From assembly GCF_031932625.1 (NCBI RefSeq), contig NZ_JAVSCK010000004.1:1-64000 (forward strand): a stretch of DNA of 64,000 nt, in the 5' to 3' direction. Positions 1 through 6,923 of the stretch are shown one piece after another (positions within the stretch are counted from its first letter, which is position 1; each line of letters opens with the position of its first letter). The position numbers were made by a program, and so were the translations under genes. The DNA is from Hwangdonia seohaensis (GTDB lineage Bacteria > Bacteroidota > Bacteroidia > Flavobacteriales > Flavobacteriaceae). Under the pieces are notes generated by a model. The model worked only from the letters and a program-made list of their open reading frames with translations. It ran no database searches and was not told where the DNA came from.

Positions 1-69
<69 letters not shown>

Positions 70-101
70 TTTTTTGATCCTAAACCCGGTTTGGGATTTG
101 T

Positions 102-136
102 AAATCCCCAACATTGATTTGTTGGGGATTTTTTTT
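102..136 (+). terminator. rRNA operon terminator
   Basis: An 11-bp perfect inverted repeat (AAATCCCCAAC / GTTGGGGATTT) with an 8-base loop is followed by a run of eight T. It lies just downstream of the 5S rRNA and fits a Rho-independent terminator for the rRNA operon. Confidence 0.85.
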
Positions 137-336
137 GTGCCAAACCGAAGCGGAAACGAGGGCACGTTAATCAAGCACGGGCCCTGGCGGACGGGCGCGG
201 GAGCGATAGCAGTGGTCAGCTTTTGTAAAACTTCCATTTAAGGTTTTGCAAAACTGGTAACGGATAGCGCGGTTTTAGTTTTCTTAAAACCCGCCATAAT
301 AAATAATTCTGAAACCTTTACTTTGTGATTAAATGC
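137..336. other. intergenic stretch with GC-rich patch and imperfect hairpins
   Basis: No gene is seen. Bases about 165-215 are much richer in G+C than the surroundings. Bases 221-253 form an imperfect inverted repeat (TTTTGTAAAACTT against AAGGTTTTGCAAAA). Bases about 269-294 form another (GCGGTTTTA against TAAAACCCGC) close to the stop codon of the minus-strand gene that follows; this second hairpin may end that gene's transcript but lacks a clear T run. Confidence 0.4.
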
Positions 337-1887
337 TTATTCTTCTAAATTGTTTGTAAGAACCAATAATTGCGGGAAATCTGAAACTCCTTTTGAAACT
401 TGTTTGAAGTATTCCCCAAATGTATGGAAATAGGATCCTAAAAAAATATCGATATCGCCATCATTATCATAGTCTGCGGCATCCATAGTTAGCCATTTTC
501 CCGAGGCTGCTTCGGGGGTGGCATGCGCTTTAAACCCCATGTTTCCTTCGTTTGATAAATATATAAAGGACTGTTCTGGTTTATCGTGATCGTTGTAAAA
601 GGCCGAGGCGGCAATATCTAAATCGCCATCGTTGTCGAAATCCCTTGCCAAGGCTTTACTTGCACCGTATAGTGGGTAAAAAAAGGTGTTTTCGAAATTG
701 TCGTGGCCATCATTTATATATATTCTAACGCCATGGTAGTTTTTCCTAATTATGGAATAATCCCAATTATCGCCATTTGTCAACAGAATATCTTGATGGC
801 CATCATTGTTGAAATCTGCCAATTCCAAATAACTCACGCCGTAAACTGGAGGAAATTTTAAAACCACCTTTTCTTCAAACATATTATTTCCCAAATTATA
901 AAAAACGGATACTTGCTCGAATGCCTGCGCCATTAAAACGACAAGGTCTGGTTTGCCATCATGGTTTAAATCGGTAATTTCTACTTTTCTTGCTCCGGGC
1001 ACGTTCTTTAATACATGTTCTTTTTCTGGGTTAAAGTTGTCGTACCAAAACAGTTTGCCCGTGTTATGGCCAAAACCGCAAATTACAACATCTTCTTTGT
1101 GGTCAGCATTTAAATCGGCCGTAGTAAAACTTACAGGTCTGGGTAAATTTTTAAGACTAGTGCTATTATAGAGTAGGCTCCCTAACTTTTGGTCGGAAGG
1201 ACTAAATTTACCAATAGTTAATATTCTTGGAGAATTATTGGCTGGAAAGTCAATGTCTACCGCAGGACTTGGCATTTTCCAGGTTTTTTTGACAGACATT
1301 GTATTATCCAAAACATAAATTAAGTTGCTGGCATCGCCCACGTACAATAGGTTTTTTGACTCATCGAATTTCAACATGGACGTTCTTGGGAAGCCTTTGT
1401 TGTTGATAAAAACCTTTTTGGTTTGGAATAAAGAAAGGTAGTCAATTTTTTTAGATTCTAAGTTTTGTTTTAGGGGTTTATTCGGAGCTTCGTTTAAATA
1501 GTAGTCCGTAATTTTTGCCCATTGTTCCTCGGTTATTATTGGCTCATCGGGGTAAATGCCTAACGATTTTACTAAATCGAGATCTTCTTTTGGTGTGCCC
1601 GCAAATGGATCTACGCCGGGAATTTTAATCCCCATTCTCATTCCCATATTGGGAAGCACATGGTTAGCCCAAGTGCCTTTATCAAGTAATTCTGGTTCTG
1701 GAAATTGATGACAGATTTTACAATAAATTTGTGCTAATTCCTTACCGGAACGTACAGTGTCTTGCGTGTATATCCTGTTTTGTAGGCTATATATTTCGGT
1801 TGTTTTACGGTTGTTAAAGAAAAATAAGTTTATTAAAATTAGAATAAAAATTATAAAAGCAAAATTTGCTGTTTTTAAAAATGCCAT
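337..1887 (-). CDS. membrane-anchored cytochrome c / FG-GAP (VCBS) repeat protein
   Basis: This is a 516-residue protein likely held on the outer face of the inner membrane or exported. Residues about 5-25 are a hydrophobic N-terminal segment. A single c-type heme motif CKICH lies at 56-60, and Met81 in LPNMGMRMG is a candidate distal ligand. From about residue 220 onward there are at least five FG-GAP/VCBS repeats with EF-hand-like calcium loops, such as DLNHDGKPD, DFNNDGHQD, DFDNDGDLD and DYDNDGDID, which predict a beta-propeller. Related flavobacterial proteins pair a small cytochrome with a propeller, but I know of no assigned reaction. It stands alone, facing the rRNA operon. The start is the ATG just before the hydrophobic segment. 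Confidence 0.75.
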   Translation of the reverse strand: MAFLKTANFAFIIFILILINLFFFNNRKTTEIYSLQNRIYTQDTVRSGKELAQIYCKICHQFPEPELLDKGTWANHVLPNMGMRMGIKIPGVDPFAGTPKEDLDLVKSLGIYPDEPIITEEQWAKITDYYLNEAPNKPLKQNLESKKIDYLSLFQTKKVFINNKGFPRTSMLKFDESKNLLYVGDASNLIYVLDNTMSVKKTWKMPSPAVDIDFPANNSPRILTIGKFSPSDQKLGSLLYNSTSLKNLPRPVSFTTADLNADHKEDVVICGFGHNTGKLFWYDNFNPEKEHVLKNVPGARKVEITDLNHDGKPDLVVLMAQAFEQVSVFYNLGNNMFEEKVVLKFPPVYGVSYLELADFNNDGHQDILLTNGDNWDYSIIRKNYHGVRIYINDGHDNFENTFFYPLYGASKALARDFDNDGDLDIAASAFYNDHDKPEQSFIYLSNEGNMGFKAHATPEAASGKWLTMDAADYDNDGDIDIFLGSYFHTFGEYFKQVSKGVSDFPQLLVLTNNLEE

Positions 1888-2106
1888 TGGTATGCTTATT
1901 TATAATTTAAATATAAAATAAAATTATTCAAAATGGGCTACTTAAATATATTTAAAACATATAAACCGGCTTTGACTTATTTAGAGTTTGTTGGGAAATT
2001 AGGAATAGATTGCTTGGTGCTTAATGAAGTGCTTTTTGCTTGTCCAAACAAGAAGGCGTATTTAAAAACAAAAAATCCCGTAAACATAAATGTTTCGGGA
2101 TTTTTT
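1888..2106. other. intergenic region left of the integrated element
   Basis: AT-rich DNA between the start of the cytochrome/FG-GAP gene and the left attachment site. I see no convincing gene; a 77-codon open frame here runs through a terminator and the att site. The only clear structure is the hairpin at 2071-2106. Confidence 0.5.
2071..2106. terminator. bidirectional-looking terminator, ancestral tRNA-Phe terminator
   Basis: The stem AAAAATCCCG / CGGGATTTTT is extended by AAACA / TGTTT around a one-base bulge, with loop TAAA. It has A's on the left and T's on the right. It directly abuts the left att copy, so before integration it would have lain immediately downstream of tRNA-Phe (minus strand) and served as its terminator. 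Confidence 0.7.
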
Positions 2107-2124
2107 TGTGGTACCTCCAGGAAT
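2107..2124. repeat. left attachment site copy
   Basis: Eighteen bases identical to the tRNA-Phe 3' end at 6676-6693, in the same orientation. The following bases (AAAACCC) still resemble the next tRNA bases (CGAACCA) weakly. This is the duplicated crossover region left by integration. Confidence 0.85.
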
Positions 2125-2170
2125 AAAACCCTATTAATTATATCTTTTTTTGAAACAGGTATATAATGCC

Positions 2171-2212
2171 TTAAACCCCTATAAAATTAAATACTTTAGA
2201 GGGGTTTTTATT
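2171..2212. terminator. hairpin at left end of the element
   Basis: AAACCCCT at 2173-2180 pairs with AGGGGTTT at 2200-2207, with extra TAAA/TTTA pairing inside and a T-rich 3' side. Its first 13 bases (AAACCCCTATAAA) recur at the right end of the element at 6651-6663, so it may be a terminator, a recombination accessory site, or both. Confidence 0.55.
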
Positions 2213-2258
2213 TTATTTACATTAAGTAGCATTAATAAATATTAAATGTTTTTAATAA

Positions 2259-2282
2259 AATGTAACCCCCAAACGTAACCCC
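2259..2282. repeat. left subterminal repeat of the element
   Basis: A 24-bp sequence with two GTAACCCCC-type blocks separated by AAAC. It is repeated exactly and in the same orientation at 6616-6639, near the other end of the element. Paired repeats just inside the att sites are what is expected of arm-type integrase or excisionase binding sites. Confidence 0.75.
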
Positions 2283-2307
2283 CAATTAATATTTTGATTA
2301 TATTTAA

Positions 2308-3672
2308 ATGTTCAAAACTTATATTATGGCAAAAGTTAATTTTTACATTAATAAAAAGAATCCTGACAAGGAATACACTATTAATGTTTTTCTGCAAAAT
2401 GGCAGAAAAGGAAAGTTTAAAAAATCTACAGGATTAAAAATTATTGGGAAGCATTGGGATGATTTGAAACAAGCTCCACTACCTGAATCTAAAACAGGGG
2501 AAAGAAATTATTATCAACTTAGACGAAAGTTGCCTAAACTAAAGGCGAAAATTTTAGAATCAACTATTGAAGCTAATTATAACAATGAAACCATAAATAG
2601 TGAATGGTTATCAAAAGTAATTGAAGTATTTTTTGGCAGGTCATCTGCAGATATCGATTTTATTTACTTGTCTGACTATGCTAATCACTTTATAGATATT
2701 TTGCCTTATCGTATTCAAAAGAATGGTGTTACTGGAGTAAGTGAAAGTACAGTTAAATTATATGTAACTACACTTAATAAAATTATAGAGTTTGAAAAAC
2801 TAAAAAGAAAACGTTTTAAAATTGAGGAGGTAAATCTTAAATTTCATACTGACTTTATACAATTTTTAAGTAAAGTTCAAAAGCTTAACTTAAACACTAT
2901 AGGCAAGTATATTAAATGTTTAAAAACTATTTTAAAAAATGCTAAGCAATACGGTCTTAAAATTAATAAGGAAGTCGAAAGTGATGCGTTTAGAAGTACT
3001 AAAGAAGATATTTATTTTGTAACACTAAATACTGATGAGATAGATAAAATATTTAATCTCGATTTGACTAATACTCCATATTTAGACAATGCTAGAAATT
3101 GGTTAATAATTGGGGTTTGGACTGGTGCAAGGGTTAGCGATTTATTAAAGTTAGATAATTCAAATATCAATAATAACTTCATAGAGTATAAATCACAAAA
3201 AACAAAGCAAAAAATAATACTACCAATTCATTGGCAAGTGCAAAGCGTTATTGATCGAAACGAGGGAAATTTTCCACACAAAATATCTAACCAACGTTAT
3301 AACGATTGGATAAAAGAAGTTTGTAAACTAGCAGGAATTAACGAAGTATGCAAAGGATCTGTTTTTATTACTAAGAAAACAAAAAGCAATAAAAAAGAGA
3401 AAACACCTCAACGCAAAAAAGTAGGTACCTATCCAAAATGGAAATTAGTAAGTACTCATACTGCAAGAAGATCGTTTGCAACTAATCATTATGGAGTTTT
3501 ACCAACTCCAGTCATAATGTCTGCCACCGGTCATACTACAGAAAGAATGTTGTTAGCTTATATTAGGAAAACCGCAAAAGATAATGCTTTAGTATTCCAG
3601 GAGTTTTGGAAAAAAGAAAAAATGAAACAACAAAAGGAAACAAAACTAAAAGTTATAAAAACCGCTAATTAA
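2308..3672 (+). CDS. tyrosine recombinase / integrase
   Basis: This is a 454-residue site-specific recombinase that should insert and excise the element at tRNA-Phe. Residues about 7-110 form an arm-binding region, about 115-220 a SAM-like core-binding domain, and about 235-430 the catalytic domain. The catalytic set is visible: Arg275 (WTGAR), His384 and Arg387 (HTARR), His409 (TGH) and nucleophile Tyr418 (AYIRK). It resembles the Bacteroidota integrases of conjugative and mobilisable elements. The gene lies next to the left att copy, just inside the 24-bp subterminal repeat. A second ATG at codon 7 (2326, giving MAKVNFYINKK) is an equally plausible start. Confidence 0.93.
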   Translation: MFKTYIMAKVNFYINKKNPDKEYTINVFLQNGRKGKFKKSTGLKIIGKHWDDLKQAPLPESKTGERNYYQLRRKLPKLKAKILESTIEANYNNETINSEWLSKVIEVFFGRSSADIDFIYLSDYANHFIDILPYRIQKNGVTGVSESTVKLYVTTLNKIIEFEKLKRKRFKIEEVNLKFHTDFIQFLSKVQKLNLNTIGKYIKCLKTILKNAKQYGLKINKEVESDAFRSTKEDIYFVTLNTDEIDKIFNLDLTNTPYLDNARNWLIIGVWTGARVSDLLKLDNSNINNNFIEYKSQKTKQKIILPIHWQVQSVIDRNEGNFPHKISNQRYNDWIKEVCKLAGINEVCKGSVFITKKTKSNKKEKTPQRKKVGTYPKWKLVSTHTARRSFATNHYGVLPTPVIMSATGHTTERMLLAYIRKTAKDNALVFQEFWKKEKMKQQKETKLKVIKTAN

Positions 3673-3695
3673 TTCTAATCGTTCAAAACATAATA

Positions 3696-4469
3696 ATGAG
3701 CTTAAAAAAAACAGTGGAAGATTGGAAACGTCAAAACAATGATCCATTAGGGTATTGGTTATCTCAACTGGATGAAAATCAATTAAAGTTAATGGAGGAA
3801 GTTAAAAATCGTTTTAACTCGCGTATAGATTGGTTTAGTGAATTAACATTACAGGAGTTAAGGTGTAAAATAGATATGCACATATCTTATGAAGCAAAAA
3901 GGCAGGTTTTAAATAAAATTCATTCAAAAATAATAGATAAGGAGGAGTTTATTCCTCGTTTTAGAGATATTATAAATAGGGATGATTATGGGTTAATTAA
4001 TGAAGAGTTATACCCGGAGTTTATATTTGATAAACAGGTTATAGGTTTGTCGTCGCCTTGGGTATTTGAAGAAAACGAAATTATAGCTATTGAGTATTTA
4101 GAAAATGTTATAGTGGTTAATGCAGTAGAGAGATTACTTGATATTTTAAAGGATGAGGAAATCAATGGGGATACAAGATTTATGGATTTACCTAAATGGA
4201 AAAAAGTTTTACTAAAATTAGGCAATAGATTTACATATAGGGAGGGGAAATATCCAACTGCTAAATATTCTATTATACATATTTGGATGAATGATAATAA
4301 ATTATTAAATGAAGTTACTTTTAATGATTACAGACAATTTTTAAAGGTAAATTTTAAAGAAGAATTAGTAGATTATGAATTTACTAGATTGGATAAAAAT
4401 ATAGAAAGAAGTAGTGCTCAATATACTAATAATGAAAAAGAGTTAAGCTTTATTTATAATAATAAATAA
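3696..4469 (+). CDS. hypothetical protein of the tRNA-Phe element
   Basis: I do not recognise this 257-residue protein. It is charged and rich in Lys, Glu, Asn and Ile, with no signal peptide or membrane segment. The N-terminal half looks largely helical. It follows the integrase by 23 bases in the same direction, so it is probably co-transcribed. Codon use is strongly AT-biased, as in the rest of the element. A role in element regulation or replication is possible only by position. Confidence 0.6.
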   Translation: MSLKKTVEDWKRQNNDPLGYWLSQLDENQLKLMEEVKNRFNSRIDWFSELTLQELRCKIDMHISYEAKRQVLNKIHSKIIDKEEFIPRFRDIINRDDYGLINEELYPEFIFDKQVIGLSSPWVFEENEIIAIEYLENVIVVNAVERLLDILKDEEINGDTRFMDLPKWKKVLLKLGNRFTYREGKYPTAKYSIIHIWMNDNKLLNEVTFNDYRQFLKVNFKEELVDYEFTRLDKNIERSSAQYTNNEKELSFIYNNK

Positions 4470-4481
4470 TTATATAAAATT

Positions 4482-4499
4482 ACTCATTAAGAAATGAGT
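4482..4499. promoter_or_regulatory. small inverted repeat upstream of the HTH gene
   Basis: ACTCAT and ATGAGT flank TAAGAA in the 98-base gap before the excisionase-like gene; GATGAG follows shortly after. It could be an operator for the HTH protein. The evidence is only the symmetry and the position. Confidence 0.25.
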
Positions 4500-4567
4500 A
4501 AAGATGAGTTTTAATAAAGTAAATCGTCGCGCACCTTTGATGTTAAATTTTAAAAACATTAAAAATT

Positions 4568-4849
4568 ATGGCAGACGTAACACAAACACACAACACAACT
4601 CCGGAGGAATTAATAGAGAAATTTTTAAAGGGAGTAGATGAAAGATTTGAAGATCTTAAGAAAAACTTCACACCGCGTGAACCAGATGAATTATTAACAA
4701 CTAAGGAGTTAGAGAAAGAATTAAAAATTAGTGCAGTAACTCGTTGGAATTGGGAAAAAAAGAAAATACTAACCCCTAGAAAAATTGGAGCGCGCACCTA
4801 CTATTTAAGAAGTGAAATAAAGGAACTTTTATTAAACTCTAATAAGTAG
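4568..4849 (+). CDS. helix-turn-helix protein, excisionase/AlpA-like
   Basis: This is a 93-residue DNA-binding protein. Residues about 40-90 form a MerR-like winged helix-turn-helix of the HTH_17 type: LLTTKELEKELKISAVTRW, then a recognition part WEKKKILTPRKIG, then YYLRSEIKELL. The first 40 residues are charged and probably a coiled coil. Such small proteins in integrative elements act as excisionases (bending DNA at att sites) or as regulators of integrase and excision genes. It sits three bases before the next gene and is separated from the upstream gene by about 100 bases, which may hold its promoter. Confidence 0.75.
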   Translation: MADVTQTHNTTPEELIEKFLKGVDERFEDLKKNFTPREPDELLTTKELEKELKISAVTRWNWEKKKILTPRKIGARTYYLRSEIKELLLNSNK

Positions 4850-4852
4850 GTT

Positions 4853-5371
4853 ATGGATGCACAATTAAAAAACTTTCATTTTACGAGGTGGGTATATGAT
4901 GTTAAATATTTAGGTAAGGTTTTTATCGAATTTAGATTAGATCAACGTATTGATATTTATAGCACACTTAAACACGAAAGGTATGAACTAGCAATACGAA
5001 CAGAATTAGAACCTTTTAAAAAAATTAACTCAAAAACTAAAGGAGCTAATTTATATTTTAGGAGTTGTTTTCCGCATGACCCTAAGGATGAAACCGCCTT
5101 GTTTCCCACACAATATGAAAATATTTTTTATGGGGATATTATATATTTTACAAATAATGAAAAAAGAAAAGTGTTAGTGTTTTTTCAGTTGGTTTTTGAT
5201 GAAAACAGAATGATAGTTGATGTCTTTGATGATTTTTATACAAAAGCAGCTGCAGAAAGAAATAAGCTTTTAAACTGGCATCCTTGGTATGTAAAAAAAG
5301 CACCCCTAAGGAGTGCTTTGAAGTCGTTCAAAACTTTAATGGCCTATAATAAAAAACCATATGCAAGATAA
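4853..5371 (+). CDS. hypothetical protein of the tRNA-Phe element
   Basis: A 172-residue protein that I do not recognise. It has many aromatic and basic residues and ends in a lysine-rich segment (YVKKAPLRSALKSFKTLMAYNKKPYAR). No signal or membrane segment is seen. It starts three bases after the HTH gene and its end overlaps the next gene by 11 bases, so the three are likely translated from one transcript. Tight coupling with the following winged-helix-like gene suggests a shared role, perhaps in replication or maintenance; this is inference from position. Confidence 0.6.
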   Translation: MDAQLKNFHFTRWVYDVKYLGKVFIEFRLDQRIDIYSTLKHERYELAIRTELEPFKKINSKTKGANLYFRSCFPHDPKDETALFPTQYENIFYGDIIYFTNNEKRKVLVFFQLVFDENRMIVDVFDDFYTKAAAERNKLLNWHPWYVKKAPLRSALKSFKTLMAYNKKPYAR

Positions 5372-6002
5372 TAAAAACAACGGAGCAATACCACAAACAC
5401 ATTATTATTATGGAGGGTATATTAATTTTAAAGCTTTTAGAGATTACCATTTAAATAATGGATTGGATGATAATTATTTTAAATCAAATCACTGTTTAGT
5501 TTTAGCATTTATAGTTGAGAAGTTTCATAAACATGATAATACCCCGCATATAATTCATAACAATAAAAAATACATCTTAGTAAACACTAATTTTATAGTG
5601 GATAATCTAATTTATTTAAAGGTAAAAAGTAGAACAGTAAAAAATTATTTAGAAGCTTTCAAGAAGAATAACTTAATTAGTGTAGAAGTTAGAAATGAAA
5701 ATAGTCGCTATGTCAATGTTAATAGTGAATTAATAAAGCTTTGTTATGATATTCATTATGCAATAAGGCCAATTAACTTTTTACAAAAGAATAAACCGGA
5801 GTTGTGGAAAATGTTTATGAATGAATGGGAAGTTTATTTTGAATCTAAACAAAGCTTTAAAAAGTTTGTGGATGATTTTAATGATACTAGAGATATTGAA
5901 GAATATAGTTATAATACAAAAACTATATACGAACATCTTTTAAATTCTGTACATTATCATATCTATGGGAAAGGAAAAGTAAGGGAGTTAAAAAATAATT
6001 AG
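5361..6002 (+). CDS. putative winged-helix protein, possible replication initiator
   Basis: This 213-residue protein contains at about residues 65-125 a segment (VDNLIYLKVKSRTVKNYLEA, then KKNNLISVEVRNE) with the spacing of a winged helix-turn-helix: a phage or plasmid replication-organiser style domain that reads out helix pairs and a beta wing. The rest is unrecognised. It begins inside the end of the upstream gene (11-base overlap) and is followed directly by tandem 23-bp repeats that look like iterons. Rep gene plus adjacent iterons is the classical plasmid arrangement, hence the tentative call. It could instead be a transcription factor. Confidence 0.45.
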   Translation: MQDNKNNGAIPQTHYYYGGYINFKAFRDYHLNNGLDDNYFKSNHCLVLAFIVEKFHKHDNTPHIIHNNKKYILVNTNFIVDNLIYLKVKSRTVKNYLEAFKKNNLISVEVRNENSRYVNVNSELIKLCYDIHYAIRPINFLQKNKPELWKMFMNEWEVYFESKQSFKKFVDDFNDTRDIEEYSYNTKTIYEHLLNSVHYHIYGKGKVRELKNN

Positions 6003-6003
6003 C

Positions 6004-6067
6004 TATGCAAACAAATGCACACCTCCTATGCAATGAAATGCACACCTCCTATGCAATGAAATGCACC
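6004..6067. repeat. iteron-like 23-bp tandem repeats
   Basis: A 23-bp unit beginning ATGCACACCTCC and ending TATGCAATGAA occurs exactly at 6015-6037 and 6038-6060. The third copy is cut at 6061-6067 (ATGCACC), and a partial copy precedes (TATGCAAACAA, 6004-6014). A TGCAC core recurs at about 6119-6124. AT-rich DNA follows (about 6068-6110). Such repeats directly after a possible Rep gene suggest an origin of replication or a protein-binding array. Confidence 0.6.
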
Positions 6068-6299
6068 AATAATATATATATTAAATAAGTAAATAAAAAG
6101 GAGTATATAAAAGGTTTGATGCACATCTTTTAATGTTTTAAAATTAAAAGGGGGGGTAAGGTAAAATCCTTCGAATTGAATAATAGTGTACATCGCCACT
6201 TAATCAAAATTTTACTCGGTGTAACTTTTGAGGGGGGGGTTGTAAGCAGTGAATATATCTTTAAATTATGAATAATTATTAATCTTAAATATTATATCT
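6068..6299. other. non-coding stretch of the element with poly-G runs
   Basis: No gene is seen. The stretch holds an AT-rich block, a run of seven G at about 6150-6156 and a run of eight G at 6232-6239. In this AT-rich element such G runs stand out; they could be slippage-prone tracts or part of an origin or promoter region of the next small ORF. Confidence 0.4.
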
Positions 6300-6476
6300 A
6301 TGAAAACACAAAACACAAAAAACAATGATGTTATTTTCTTTGAAAATTTTTATAATCATTTGCCATTTTGCCGAACAGTACATGAAGCGTTTTTTAAGGC
6401 AAATAAAGACTATTTTAATTTACATAAGTCTTTCAAATATTTGTCATATGAACAATTTAAAAAAAACAATGCTTAA
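6300..6476 (+). CDS. small hypothetical protein, 58 residues
   Basis: A 58-codon frame begins with MKTQNTKNNDVIFFENFYNH and ends with a basic YEQFKKNNA tail. It is hydrophilic and aromatic-rich, without a signal or membrane segment. The codon use (AAA, AAT, TTT) agrees with the larger ORFs of the element. It is the last ORF before the right end. I recognise no family; coding status rests on length, composition and position only. Confidence 0.4.
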   Translation: MKTQNTKNNDVIFFENFYNHLPFCRTVHEAFFKANKDYFNLHKSFKYLSYEQFKKNNA

Positions 6477-6615
6477 TATCTTAATTTAAGTAAAACCGTT
6501 GTTTAAACGAGCGTTTTAAACAATGCTTTAACGTTGTTTCTTTTTGATTTGGATATATTGTATGCTAGCTCCAACAAAATGCAGACAAATTAACGCTAAA
6601 GAAGAAATTTAAAAG

Positions 6616-6639
6616 AATGTAACCCCCAAACGTAACCCC
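6616..6639. repeat. right subterminal repeat of the element
   Basis: Exact 24-bp copy of 2259-2282 in the same orientation, 37 bases inside the right att site. Together with the left copy it is a candidate integrase arm-binding or excision site. Confidence 0.75.
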
Positions 6640-6645
6640 TAAACA

Positions 6646-6672
6646 ACAAAAAACCCCTATAAATAGGGGTTT
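6646..6672 (-). terminator. terminator for tRNA-Phe supplied by the element
   Basis: A 10-bp perfect stem AAACCCCTAT / ATAGGGGTTT with a two-base loop is followed, on the minus strand, by TTTTTTG. It sits just downstream of the tRNA-Phe 3' end and would replace the original terminator that integration moved to 2071-2106. Confidence 0.7.
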
Positions 6673-6675
6673 GTA

Positions 6676-6693
6676 TGTGGTACCTCCAGGAAT
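6676..6693. repeat. right attachment site copy in tRNA-Phe
   Basis: Eighteen bases covering the tRNA-Phe 3' end, acceptor strand and two bases downstream, identical to 2107-2124. This copy is contiguous with the complete tRNA. Confidence 0.85.
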
Positions 6694-6750
6694 CGAACCA
6701 GGGACACAAGGATTTTCAGTCCTTTGCTCTACCAACTGAGCTAAGGTACC
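6678..6750 (-). tRNA. tRNA-Phe (GAA)
   Basis: A 73-nt cloverleaf on the minus strand. The acceptor stem is GGTACCT / AGGTACC with discriminator A, the D arm contains TAGCTCAGTTGGTAGAGC, the anticodon stem-loop AAGGA-CTGAAAA-TCCTT has anticodon GAA, and the T arm has TTCGATT. CCA is not encoded. The 3' 16 bases are part of the att site of the integrated element, and the gene is restored intact after integration. Confidence 0.96.
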
Positions 6751-6923
6751 TCGCCAAAGCGGTTGCAAATATATATTCATTTTTGTTATTCGCCAAAATA
6801 AAAATACAAAAAATTATGGTTTTGTGGTATATAATTGATGCAAGAGTCTTTAAAAATTAATATTATAATATAATTAAGAATTTAATTGTTACCGGTTTTG
6901 TAAATTTAGCGTTTTAATTGGAT

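Larger units (their letters stand above)
2107..6693. mobile_element. small integrative element in the 3' end of tRNA-Phe
   Basis: An 18-bp direct repeat (TGTGGTACCTCCAGGAAT) occurs at 2107-2124 and at 6676-6693. The right copy is the 3' end of an intact tRNA-Phe gene on the minus strand. Between them lie 4.57 kb: a tyrosine recombinase, a HTH protein like excisionase/AlpA, three unrecognised ORFs of 257, 172 and 213 codons, a 58-codon ORF, tandem repeats and matching subterminal repeats. All genes are on the plus strand, and the DNA is visibly richer in A+T than the chromosomal genes around it. No relaxase, coat, toxin, resistance or transposase gene is recognisable. It could be a mobilisable element, a phage satellite or a plasmid-like integrated replicon. 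Confidence 0.85.

Noticed and set aside
1933..2166. 77-codon open frame on the plus strand
   Set aside because: It runs through a terminator hairpin and the left att site, has no family resemblance and overlaps the integration junction; it is most likely chance.
3696..6002. Restriction-modification, toxin-antitoxin or abortive infection genes in the element
   Set aside because: I looked for methyltransferase, nuclease, HEPN, Fic, PIN and similar motifs in the unknown ORFs and saw none clear enough to claim.
6004..6067. CRISPR array
   Set aside because: The 23-bp units are directly joined with no spacers and no cas genes are present, so this is a tandem repeat, not a CRISPR.
6565..6860. Two small frames overlapping tRNA-Phe
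   Set aside because: Both are translations of the tRNA gene and its flanks.
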